From: an uncultured Ruminococcus sp.
Lineage (GTDB): Bacteria > Bacillota > Clostridia > Oscillospirales > Ruminococcaceae
NCBI GenBank assembly: GCA_900319195.1
Contig: ONNL01000159.1
Location: forward strand, 1-19,405
Direction of reading: 5' to 3'
Length of the DNA stretch: 19,405 bases
In this document: piece by piece, positions 7,050 to 13,901 of the stretch
How positions within the stretch are numbered: the stretch's first letter is position 1
Layout: each line of letters opens with the position of its first letter
The notes under the pieces: generated by a model
Databases searched by the model: none
What the model was told of the DNA's origin: nothing
Seen by the model: only the letters and a program-made list of their open reading frames with translations
Made by a program: the position numbers and the translations under genes

Positions 7050-7763
7050 ATGAACGATATCGAAAAGCTTGCGGAGATAGTCCGCAATTCGCATAAAATA
7101 GTCTTTTTCGGCGGCGCAGGAGTGTCCACGGAAAGCGGTATCCCCGACTTCCGAAGCGTTGACGGTCTCTACAATCAGCAGTGGAAATATCCCCCCGAGA
7201 CTATCCTAAGCCACACCTTCTTCTTGACGGATACCAAGGAGTTTTACCGCTTCTATCGGGCAAAAATGCTCTGCCTTGATGCGAAGCCGAATGCCGCTCA
7301 CAAGAAGCTTGCCGAGCTTGAAGCCGAGTGCAAGCTGACTGCCGTTGTCACGCAGAATATCGACGGTCTCCACCAAGCCGCAGGCAGCAAAAATGTCTAT
7401 GAGCTGCACGGGAGCGTCCACCGCAACTACTGCATGAAGTGCCATAAATTCTACGACGCGGAGTTCATGCTCAATTCCGAAGGCGTACCGACCTGCGAAT
7501 GCGGCGGCACCATAAAACCCGATGTTGTGCTGTACGAGGAGGGTCTCGACGACGCGACTGTCACGGGAGCTATCAAGTCGATAGCTCAGGCGGATACGCT
7601 GATAATAGGCGGTACTTCGCTGAATGTCTATCCCGCCGCCGGACTTATAAACTACTTCCGCGGCAAAAATCTCGTCATCATCAACAAGTCTCCCACACAG
7701 GCGGACACAAGTGCCGACCTCTGCATTTCGCAAAATATCGGTGAGGTCTTTTCGCAGATATAA
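7050..7763 (+). CDS. cobB: NAD-dependent protein deacylase (sirtuin, SIR2 family)
   Basis: This 237-residue cytoplasmic sirtuin removes acyl groups from lysines using NAD, giving nicotinamide and O-acyl-ADP-ribose. The Rossmann and NAD loops are GAGVSTESGIPDFRS (about 23-37) and TQNIDGLHQAAG (about 101-112). The catalytic His is in YELHGS (about 117-122). Four zinc cysteines lie in CMKC and TCEC, the second pair with one residue between the cysteines. IKPDVVLYEE and GGTSLNVYPAAG complete the fold. The start is four bases after yjbQ, with AAGGGG in the end of that gene. The symbol is by family only; substrate class (acetyl versus longer acyl) cannot be told. Confidence 0.95.
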   Translation: MNDIEKLAEIVRNSHKIVFFGGAGVSTESGIPDFRSVDGLYNQQWKYPPETILSHTFFLTDTKEFYRFYRAKMLCLDAKPNAAHKKLAELEAECKLTAVVTQNIDGLHQAAGSKNVYELHGSVHRNYCMKCHKFYDAEFMLNSEGVPTCECGGTIKPDVVLYEEGLDDATVTGAIKSIAQADTLIIGGTSLNVYPAAGLINYFRGKNLVIINKSPTQADTSADLCISQNIGEVFSQI

Positions 7764-7767
7764 AATC

Positions 7768-7799
7768 AGCTCCTGTTTCATCCGAAGCAGGAGCTTTTT
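7768..7799. terminator. Intrinsic terminator closing the nth operon, shared with the AraC gene
   Basis: Arms 7768-7779 and 7784-7795 pair over 12 positions with one mismatch and a 4-base loop, followed by TTTTT (7795-7799). On the minus strand the hairpin is followed by GATTTTA, so it may also end the long minus-strand operon whose last gene stops at 7806. Confidence 0.9.
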
Positions 7800-7805
7800 G
7801 CGTTA

Positions 7806-8585
7806 TCACGTCATTTTTCGATATTTCGTCGGTGTTATGCCGACTATTTTTTTGAACTGCCGCATGAAGTGCTCCTCGTTGTCATAGCCGCACATCGCCG
7901 CGACCTGCGAGACAGTACACGATGTCTCTCCGAGTATCTCCTTCGCCTTCTCTATCTTGCCGTTTATCACGTCCGTAATGCACGAGACTCCGAACACCTC
8001 GCGGTAGATGTGCTGAAAATACGAACGCGACATACTCACGTCCGCCGCCATTGTATCGACATTCCACTTCTGCTGCGGATTGCGGTATATCTTCGAGCGC
8101 AGGTCCATGAGCGCCGCATAATGAGGGTCCGCGGTCTGCATCACCTTTGAGTCACTCTCCGCATTCTCACTCACCTTGACGAGCAGCATACGCATGAGCG
8201 AATCGAGCATTTTCAGTCTGCGCGACCTCTGCGAGTAAAATTCCGAGTCGATATTCCGCACGAGCGAGTCCGCAAACTCTGCGTCGGGTATCTGCACGGG
8301 GACATTCCTCACAAGCTCAAGGGACTCAATAAACTCCAAATCTCCGCTGACCTCAAAGCAAATCCAGTCGCAGACTAAAATCTCTCCGTCCGCGGAATAC
8401 TCCGCCGCAGTCTTTCCGTCAAAGAGCACGGCAGTCCCGGGAGCTGTATGCAGCCACATATCATTCACGCGAAAACGTGCGCGGCTTTTCATGAGGATAA
8501 GCGTCCACACCTCGCCCGAAGCGGCACGGCGGACGGAATAGTCCCTGCCATATGCCGAATTATAGCCGATACTTACTATGTTCAC
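7806..8585 (-). CDS. AraC-family transcriptional regulator with N-terminal cupin-like domain
   Basis: The 259-residue protein has an N-terminal ligand-sensing beta domain (about 1-90; WTLILMKSRARF, PGTAVLFDG, DWICFE), a helical linker, and a C-terminal AraC DNA-binding domain. That domain has two helix-turn-helix units, about 174-200 (MAADVSMSRSYFQHIYREVFG) and about 223-257 (VSQVAAMCGYDNEEHFMRQF). It ends with GITPTKYRK. I chose the GTG at 8585: GGGAGG lies six bases upstream and it overlaps the glycosylase stop as GTGA. An ATG at 8612 is in frame but lacks a comparable SD. This style of regulator often senses sugars near glycoside hydrolases; here it instead ends an RNA/DNA maintenance operon, so its regulon is unclear. 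Confidence 0.93.
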   Translation of the reverse strand: MNIVSIGYNSAYGRDYSVRRAASGEVWTLILMKSRARFRVNDMWLHTAPGTAVLFDGKTAAEYSADGEILVCDWICFEVSGDLEFIESLELVRNVPVQIPDAEFADSLVRNIDSEFYSQRSRRLKMLDSLMRMLLVKVSENAESDSKVMQTADPHYAALMDLRSKIYRNPQQKWNVDTMAADVSMSRSYFQHIYREVFGVSCITDVINGKIEKAKEILGETSCTVSQVAAMCGYDNEEHFMRQFKKIVGITPTKYRKMT

Positions 8586-9103
8586 CCTTTGCCTCCCATA
8601 ATGAATCTCCACTCAATATTCTTCCAGTATTCGCCTGCGTAGTCCACCCCGACCCTTGCGGCTGTGTGGATGTCGGTGCTGAATCCGTCGTCCTCTATCC
8701 AAATACGGTCGTTGCCGACTATGCGCTGACCGTTGAAGGAGCCGTCTATTTGCAGATATTTCGTCATTTTCGCGGGACCCCCATGTTCTGTGCCTGCCCT
8801 CAGCAGCACTCCCTGCGGAAAGCCCTCCTCGCCCGTTATCACGTTCATCAGCCAGTGCATTCCGTAGCAGAGGTAGACATAGATCATGCCGCTCCTGCCG
8901 TATAGCAGCTCTGTCCGTGGAGTGCGTCCCTTTGAGGCGTGGCAGGCAAGGTCCTCCTCGCCTCGATAGGCTTCCGTCTCTGCGATACGCTCGCGGATCA
9001 CCCTGCCGTCGTCAAGTCTCCGCACAAGCACCTTCCCGACAAGCTCTGGTGCGACCGCAAGGCAGTCACGGTGAAAAAATTCTTCGTTCAGCTTCCTGTT
9101 CAT
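8582..9103 (-). CDS. DNA-3-methyladenine glycosylase (AAG/MPG family)
   Basis: This 173-residue enzyme excises alkylated and deaminated purines, leaving an abasic site. The family core is clear: RIAETEAYRG (39-48) with the catalytic Glu at E44 and the intercalating Tyr at Y46, then DLACHASKGRTPRTE (51-65), GMIYVYLCYGMHWLMNV (72-88), QGVLLRAG and a C-terminal RVGVDYAGEYW. It is slightly shorter than many members. The ATG overlaps the rqcH stop as ATGA, and the stop overlaps the AraC start, so translation of the three is probably coupled. The SD is weak (GAG-rich), consistent with coupling. Confidence 0.95.
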   Translation of the reverse strand: MNRKLNEEFFHRDCLAVAPELVGKVLVRRLDDGRVIRERIAETEAYRGEEDLACHASKGRTPRTELLYGRSGMIYVYLCYGMHWLMNVITGEEGFPQGVLLRAGTEHGGPAKMTKYLQIDGSFNGQRIVGNDRIWIEDDGFSTDIHTAARVGVDYAGEYWKNIEWRFIMGGKG

Positions 9104-10857
9104 GACTTCACTCTCAGTTTCGTTTCAAGCTCTCTGTCAGGCTTAACAAAGGCGGTGTGGTAGTTTGTGAAAATGACCTTTCCCGGCTTTGCACCCACGG
9201 GCTTTTTCACGTACCGCGCAAGGCAGTAGTCCACGGGAACAAGGTTGGAATCGCGTCCCTTGCTGTTGACCGCAGCTATGACCGCAGCCTCCTCGATAGT
9301 CTTATCGGGCGGTGTTTCGCCGTCTGTGAGTATCAGCACGTGCGAACCTGTTATGGTCTGGACGTGCAGCCACACATCCGATTTTTCAGCAAGCTTCAGT
9401 GACAGCTTGTCGTTCTGACAGTTATTCCGTCCGACGAGGATAGTGTACCCGTCGCTCGACTTGTACTCTATCGGCGGCAGAGCCTTCGGCGGCTTCACCT
9501 TGCTTCCGCCCGACCTTATATATCCCTGCTCGGAAAGCTCAAGGCGGAGCTGTATGATGTCGTTTTCGGACGTCGCCCTCGTCAGCGAATCGAAAACGCT
9601 GTCAAGGTACTGGAGCTCCTCCTCGCCCTTCTTTATGCGGACAGCAAGCACCTTTTCGGCGGTCACAGCCTTCTTGTACTCGTTGTAGTAATGCTGGGCA
9701 TTCTGCGAGGGAGTCCTTCTCACGTCAAGCTCTATCGTCATCTGCGGCTGTCCCTCGTCGTAGAAATTCTCGACAGTTGCCGAACTGTCGCCCTTTTGTA
9801 TGCGGTAGATGTTCGCGGATATGAGGTCACCGCAGAGCTTGTATCTGTCCTTTTCGGCGCACTGAATCAGCTCGTCGCGCTGAGCCGCTATTCTTCGCTG
9901 AGTACGCTCCGTGAGGTTCACGAGCAGCTTGAAGAGGTCGTTTGCTCGCTGCTTGGTACGCGCGGAGTTGTCGCGCTCGAAGTAGAAATAGTCGAGCAGC
10001 TCCGACGCTGTGGGGAATTCCTTCGTAATCATGAGCGGTCCGAACTGCGAAAGCCGCACAAATGAGAAATCCTTGAGCTGTCCCTCCTTTGTGCTGACCG
10101 TCGTGAAGCAGCATTCACCGCTATCAAGGCTCTCACGGGTACGCTTTATCGCAAAGAGCAGACGGACGAGCTGGTCGTCGGTGATTTCATCGGACCGGAT
10201 ATGCGCTCCCCTGCCTGCAAAAAAGGTCCACTCACGCGCAAGCACGGGAGAAATGCCCTCGAAGCTGCGTATCAGAACCTTTGAAAGCTCCGCTGAATCC
10301 GCACCTCTTACCGCAGCCGTCATTTCCTCGTCTGTTGCCGTCCTGAGATCAAGTCGGCTGCTGCGCGGCGGCATGGTGTACTTCATTCCCGGGAGCACAG
10401 GACGCTCACGGGACATCTCGCTGTCAACGCGCTTTATGCTGTCGATGACCCTGCCGTCGAAGTTTATGACCACCAGATTGGAGCAGCGTCCCATTATCTC
10501 ACACGCAAGCGTTATCGTCACCGTGTCCCCAAGCTCGTTCACGCACTCGAAATCGAGGAAGAGTATCCTTTCAAGTCCGTCCTGACGTATAGCGACAAGT
10601 CTGCCGCCGCCGAGACGCTTTCTCAGGAGCATACAGAACATCGGCGGTGTCTGCGGATTGTCCACGCTCTTGGTCGTGATGTGCACACGGGCGCTCCCCG
10701 CATTTGCCGAAATATAAAGCTTTTTGCTGCCCTCACGGGTGCGGATGAGAATTATTATCTCCTCGCGTGACGGCTGATAGACCTTGTCCACCTTGCCGTT
10801 TATAAGCGGTGCAAGTTCATTTTTTACCGCGTTCAGAAATGCACCGTCCAGTGCCAT
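9100..10857 (-). CDS. rqcH: RqcH/NFACT ribosome quality control protein
   Basis: This 585-residue NFACT protein was historically called fibronectin-binding protein. In bacteria it binds stalled 50S subunits carrying a nascent chain and recruits Ala-tRNA to add a C-terminal alanine tail as a degradation mark. Domains run NFACT-N (about 1-200), a helical/HhH stretch, a charged coiled-coil region (about 285-440) and NFACT-R (about 469-573), with DVWLHVQTITGSHV and KPGKVIFTNYHTAFVKP. The N-terminal Asp-Arg motif needed for tailing in Bacillus RqcH appears here as Glu96-Arg97 in DGLERIL. The SD AAAGGA overlaps the rlmA stop, five bases separate the genes, and the 3' end overlaps the glycosylase start. 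Confidence 0.95.
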   Translation of the reverse strand: MALDGAFLNAVKNELAPLINGKVDKVYQPSREEIIILIRTREGSKKLYISANAGSARVHITTKSVDNPQTPPMFCMLLRKRLGGGRLVAIRQDGLERILFLDFECVNELGDTVTITLACEIMGRCSNLVVINFDGRVIDSIKRVDSEMSRERPVLPGMKYTMPPRSSRLDLRTATDEEMTAAVRGADSAELSKVLIRSFEGISPVLAREWTFFAGRGAHIRSDEITDDQLVRLLFAIKRTRESLDSGECCFTTVSTKEGQLKDFSFVRLSQFGPLMITKEFPTASELLDYFYFERDNSARTKQRANDLFKLLVNLTERTQRRIAAQRDELIQCAEKDRYKLCGDLISANIYRIQKGDSSATVENFYDEGQPQMTIELDVRRTPSQNAQHYYNEYKKAVTAEKVLAVRIKKGEEELQYLDSVFDSLTRATSENDIIQLRLELSEQGYIRSGGSKVKPPKALPPIEYKSSDGYTILVGRNNCQNDKLSLKLAEKSDVWLHVQTITGSHVLILTDGETPPDKTIEEAAVIAAVNSKGRDSNLVPVDYCLARYVKKPVGAKPGKVIFTNYHTAFVKPDRELETKLRVKS

Positions 10858-10862
10858 AAGAA

Positions 10863-11690
10863 TCAGTCCTTTGCTGTAATTTGATAGGTCAGAAGCTCGA
10901 AGTCCGCCGTGGTATCAAGGCTGTCGAGTGCGAGCAGCCGCTCCTGCTGAGTTTTTCCCGTCCGATAGTAGTACGGAGTCATTGAAAAAAGCGACTGTAT
11001 GTCCTCCTGCGACTCAAGATGCATGGAGTAGGTGATCCGCTGTTTTTCGAGGAATTTGAAGCCTTCAAGCTCATACGGTCTGACCACGTTTTTGTACGGC
11101 GTGTCATATATCGCCTGTTTCAGTTCCCAGAGGTGATCTTCCGACGGGATCGCCATTATCATTATGCCGCCGTCGCCAAGCACTCTGCGGAATTCGTCCG
11201 AGCTGTACGGCGCAAACAGCGTCACGAGCATACTGCATGAGGAGTCCGAAACGGGAATGTGAAAGACGCTCGCAGCAGCATATGTCACCGATTTATTGAG
11301 CTTTGCAGCGTAGTCCACCGCAGTTTTTGATACGTCGATACCGTAGATGTCCGCCGCCTTCCCCGACCCTTCAAGTCTGTCGGAGATTGCACTCGTGTAG
11401 TAGCCCTCGCCGCAGCCTGCGTCGAGAATACTGCCGCCGCAGGAATACTTTTCGACGGTGCTGCAAAGTGCCTCGCAAAGCGGCGAATAATAGCCTTTTT
11501 CGAGGAAGCTCCTACGAGCCTGCACCATGAGCTTGTTGTCGCCGTGGACAGTTTTCCCGATGTGCTTCGAGAGCAGAAGATTCACGTAGCCGCTCCGCGC
11601 CCTGTCAAACGAGTGTCCCCTCTCGCACTTGTAGCTGTTCCCCGAAATTTCGAGCTTTGCAGCGCATACAGGACAAGTCAGAATACCCAT
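10863..11690 (-). CDS. rlmA: 23S rRNA (guanine-N1)-methyltransferase, RlmA type
   Basis: The 275-residue protein starts with a zinc-binding domain: CPVC (6-9), a later Cys and GHSFD. RSGYVNLLLS follows, the hallmark of the RlmA/RrmA family, then a SAM-binding Rossmann fold with ILDAGCGEGYYTS. Family members methylate N1 of a guanine in 23S rRNA helix 35 (G745 or G748); which one cannot be told here, and macrolide tolerance is linked to the G748 type. I chose the ATG at 11690, which has GAGGTGA just upstream; another in-frame ATG at 11705 overlaps the preceding gene and has no clear SD. It lies seven bases after the TrmK-Nif3 gene. Confidence 0.93.
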   Translation of the reverse strand: MGILTCPVCAAKLEISGNSYKCERGHSFDRARSGYVNLLLSKHIGKTVHGDNKLMVQARRSFLEKGYYSPLCEALCSTVEKYSCGGSILDAGCGEGYYTSAISDRLEGSGKAADIYGIDVSKTAVDYAAKLNKSVTYAAASVFHIPVSDSSCSMLVTLFAPYSSDEFRRVLGDGGIMIMAIPSEDHLWELKQAIYDTPYKNVVRPYELEGFKFLEKQRITYSMHLESQEDIQSLFSMTPYYYRTGKTQQERLLALDSLDTTADFELLTYQITAKD

Positions 11691-11697
11691 TTTCACC

Positions 11698-13158
11698 TCA
11701 CACATACTCGCACGGGTCGAGTGACTTCTCCGCTATCTCAACATCAAGCTGCGGAAAATTCGATTCGAGTGCGCGGCGGAATTCCCATAGAACAGGGTTT
11801 TCGGTGTGGAAGTGTCCGCAGTCAAAGAGCGCGATAGAGCGGTTGTTAGCGTCTATCCAGACATCGTGCTTGACGTCGCCCGTAATGAGCGCGTCGCACC
11901 TTTTCTCGGCAGCAAGTCCGAGCATTGAACCGCCCGAGCCCGAGCAAAACGCTATTCTACGGACTAATTTCCGGCCATAGCGGTTCATGCGGACGTACTC
12001 GCAGCCGAACATTTCCTTCAAGATTTCCCCGAGCTTTCGCTGCGACACAGCCTCACTCAGCTCGACGATACTGCCGCACTTGTTGCCGTTACCCAAGTCC
12101 TCGAACGGCTCAACGGAGACAATTTCAAAATTCTCCTTAAGCTTTGCGAGGATAACGCCGTTGGTGCCGCTCTCCGCAATGTCAACATTTGTGTGCATAC
12201 ATATCGCAGCAATATTGTTATAAATCAAGTTCCATACAGGGTTCTTGCAGTCCACGCTTTTGAGCGGATCAAAGATAATAGGGTGATGTGTGATCATCAG
12301 ATCAGCATTTTTGTGGACTGCTTCGTTTACCGTCTGATTAGTAATATCAAGGCTCAGGAGCACCGTACTGTACTCGTCGTCCGACCTCTGCACAAGCATA
12401 CCCGAGTTGTCCCAGTTCATCTGCAAGCCGAACGGATATACCGTGTCAAGATAGTTATAAATATCCTTTATCGAGACTGGCTCCGCGCCGTATATCATCT
12501 TCCTTGCAAGAGCGGAATAGTGCACCGCTTCACAGTGGCGGCCGCTCTTTTCAAGATTGTCGCTGATTTTTTGCAGGCGGTGTCCCTCGTTTTTGCGGTA
12601 CCGCTTTGCCGCACTGTCGTAGCCCTCAAAGAAGCCGTAGAGCGACTTGAACTCCGTCAGCTCCTCCGTCCATCTGTGTTCCGCATCGCACTCCTCCGCG
12701 CACATTATAACGTATATTTTATCTCCGTCCTCGACTGCTTTCTCGGTCGTGATACGGAATCCGAGCTTGTAGAGCTCCCTTCTGAGAAAGTCCACCTTCG
12801 TCATTGGTTGCAGGATAAAACGTATATGCCCAGCTTTTCCGCTGGTCATTCTCCCCAGTATATCGGCAATTGTCTCTCCGCCCATTCCTGCGATGATTAT
12901 GTCCGTGACACCCTTCAGGTCTATGTTATCGAGTCCGTCCGAGAGCACAAGCTCTATCTTGTCGGAAAGCTCATTCTTTTCAACAGTATTTCTCGCCGCC
13001 TCGAGCGGTCCCTCATTTATATCCGACGCTATTACCCTATCGCACTTGCGGCTCATTACGAGCTCCGCAGCGAGATAGGCATGGTCTGTCCCGACATCGA
13101 CAGCAGTGCCGTGTCCGCTGACCATTTCCGCGCACATTTTCAGTCTGTTATCAAGCAT
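11698..13158 (-). CDS. Fusion of tRNA m1A22 methyltransferase (TrmK) and Nif3-like metal protein (YqfO/DUF34)
   Basis: One uninterrupted 486-residue frame holds two proteins that are usually separate neighbours (trmK and yqfO in Bacillus). Residues 1 to about 222 are TrmK, a SAM enzyme methylating A22 of certain tRNAs: DVGTDHAYLAAEL (21-33), ASDINEGPL (44-52), IIAGMGGETI (88-97), ILQPMT (115-120), then a helical tail. Residues about 228-486 are Nif3-like: VSIKDIYNYLD, MNWDNSGMLV (247-256), THHPIIFDP (290-298), MHTNVDIAESGTNG (321-334), and GDVKHD with CGHFHTEN (447-454). Likely metal ligands are His291/292, Asp326, His449 and Glu453. The PII-like insert of longer YqfO proteins is absent. The SD GTGAGGT precedes the ATG. 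The Nif3 function is uncertain. No frameshift or internal stop separates the halves. Confidence 0.95.
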   Translation of the reverse strand: MLDNRLKMCAEMVSGHGTAVDVGTDHAYLAAELVMSRKCDRVIASDINEGPLEAARNTVEKNELSDKIELVLSDGLDNIDLKGVTDIIIAGMGGETIADILGRMTSGKAGHIRFILQPMTKVDFLRRELYKLGFRITTEKAVEDGDKIYVIMCAEECDAEHRWTEELTEFKSLYGFFEGYDSAAKRYRKNEGHRLQKISDNLEKSGRHCEAVHYSALARKMIYGAEPVSIKDIYNYLDTVYPFGLQMNWDNSGMLVQRSDDEYSTVLLSLDITNQTVNEAVHKNADLMITHHPIIFDPLKSVDCKNPVWNLIYNNIAAICMHTNVDIAESGTNGVILAKLKENFEIVSVEPFEDLGNGNKCGSIVELSEAVSQRKLGEILKEMFGCEYVRMNRYGRKLVRRIAFCSGSGGSMLGLAAEKRCDALITGDVKHDVWIDANNRSIALFDCGHFHTENPVLWEFRRALESNFPQLDVEIAEKSLDPCEYV

Positions 13159-13173
13159 ATAAAAACCTCACAC

Positions 13174-13204
13174 AAAAATTTCGGCGTGCCCGTGCAGACA
13201 CGCC
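13174..13204 (-). terminator. Weak hairpin with T run between the DUF1858 and TrmK-Nif3 genes
   Basis: On the minus strand GGCGTG (13199-13204) pairs with CACGCC (13183-13188) around a 10-base loop. After GAAA a run of five T (13174-13178) follows. The stem is short and the T run is offset, so at best it attenuates read-through into the next gene. Confidence 0.4.
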
Positions 13205-13215
13205 TGAATGATTAA

Positions 13216-13419
13216 TTATTTCTTATCCTCAAAGTAAGCATTCAGCTTTTTCACCAGCGCCTCAGGGTCAACATTATGAACAAGGCAAGCCTCCTCAACA
13301 GTCTCTCCTCTTGAAGCGGGACATCCGAGGCACTCCATATCTATTTCGGTAAAAAGTGCAGCCGCATTATAGTCAGCATCAAGAATATCACCAATTACTG
13401 TATCCTTTGTGATCTGCAT
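13216..13419 (-). CDS. DUF1858 (hybrid-cluster-associated redox disulfide) small protein
   Basis: This 67-residue protein matches the DUF1858 family, small helical domains also found at the N-terminus of ScdA-type iron-sulfur repair proteins and next to hybrid cluster proteins. Typical features are ITKDTVIGDIL at the start, a CLGCPAS motif giving the CxxC pair, ETVEEAC with a third Cys, and HNVDPEALVKKLN near the end. A redox or metal role is assumed for the family, not proven. I chose the ATG at 13419, with GGGTGA five bases upstream; the GTG at 13428 overlaps that SD. It sits just after the zinc-ribbon terminator and 57 bp before the TrmK-Nif3 gene. No hybrid cluster protein gene is near. 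Confidence 0.88.
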   Translation of the reverse strand: MQITKDTVIGDILDADYNAAALFTEIDMECLGCPASRGETVEEACLVHNVDPEALVKKLNAYFEDKK

Positions 13420-13445
13420 ATTAATCACCCTTTCAGCAGTCGCTT

Positions 13446-13480
13446 AAAAAATCCATAGCACAGCGATTAGGCTGTGCTAT
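13446..13480 (-). terminator. Intrinsic terminator after the zinc-ribbon gene
   Basis: ATAGCACAGC (13455-13464) and GCTGTGCTAT (13471-13480) form a perfect 10-bp stem with a 6-base loop. On the minus strand GGA and a run of six T (13446-13451) follow. The T run ends only 26 bases before the next ATG at 13419, leaving little room for a promoter after it. Confidence 0.88.
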
Positions 13481-13491
13481 TAGGTTTAGGC

Positions 13492-13767
13492 TCAAGCCTG
13501 ATTCATTTTTGCAAAGCACTCACTGCAATAAACAGCTCTGCCCTCTTTGGGTTCAAAGGGGACCTTAGCTTCCTTGCCGCAAGATGCACAAACAGCTGTA
13601 TACATAACTCTGTCAGCTCTGCTTGCGTTCTTTCTTGCGTCGCGGCAAGCCTTACATCTCTGAGGCTCGTTAACGAATCCCTTCTCCTCATAGAATTTCT
13701 GCTCGCCTGCAGTAAAAACAAATTCGTTTCCACACTCCTTGCAGATCAGTGTCTTGTCTTCGTACAT
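13492..13767 (-). CDS. Small double zinc-ribbon protein (zf-trcl type)
   Basis: This 91-residue protein belongs to a widespread Firmicute family of unknown function. The first ribbon has CKECGNEFVFTAGEQKFY (9-26) and CKAC (38-41), matching the probable zinc-ribbon domain that begins with a TAGEQ signature. The second has CASCG (60-64) and YCSEC (80-84) with VPFEPKEGRAV between. Eight cysteines in four CxxC pairs fit two zinc ions. The middle (RDARKNASRADR) is basic and could touch nucleic acid; that is inference. GAGGT precedes the ATG by eight bases. It has its own terminator and, by spacing, probably its own promoter, though none is clear in 13768-13901. Confidence 0.88.
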   Translation of the reverse strand: MYEDKTLICKECGNEFVFTAGEQKFYEEKGFVNEPQRCKACRDARKNASRADRVMYTAVCASCGKEAKVPFEPKEGRAVYCSECFAKMNQA

Positions 13768-13861
13768 TTTTATATACCTCGCTTAAAATATTTGGACCAC
13801 GGTTGGACTTCCACCCACATCTTTGAAAAACAACGCTCTCTTATTAAGCTACACGGCCGTC

Positions 13862-13885
13862 ACGGAGCCTTTTTCAAGACTCCGT
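13862..13885 (-). other. Stable GNRA-capped hairpin downstream of the DivIVA-like gene
   Basis: On the minus strand ACGGAGTCTT pairs with AAGGCTCCGT (one G-U pair) around a GAAA tetraloop, a 10-bp stem starting 17 bases after the DivIVA-like stop codon. No T tract follows directly, so it is not a textbook intrinsic terminator. It could protect the mRNA 3' end or be a factor-dependent stop. The rest of 13768-13901 shows no further clear element. Confidence 0.5.
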
Positions 13886-13901
13886 TATATTTAATTTCAA
13901 A

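Noticed and set aside
7206..7781. 191-codon minus-strand frame opposite the sirtuin gene
   Set aside because: It covers the terminator region and the sirtuin motifs are unambiguous on the plus strand.
8586..8612. AraC gene start at the ATG at 8612
   Set aside because: The GTG at 8585 has GGGAGG at ideal distance and overlaps the upstream stop as in a coupled pair.
12193..13215. 340-codon plus-strand frame opposite the TrmK-Nif3 gene
   Set aside because: The opposite strand has two complete conserved domains; this frame shows none.
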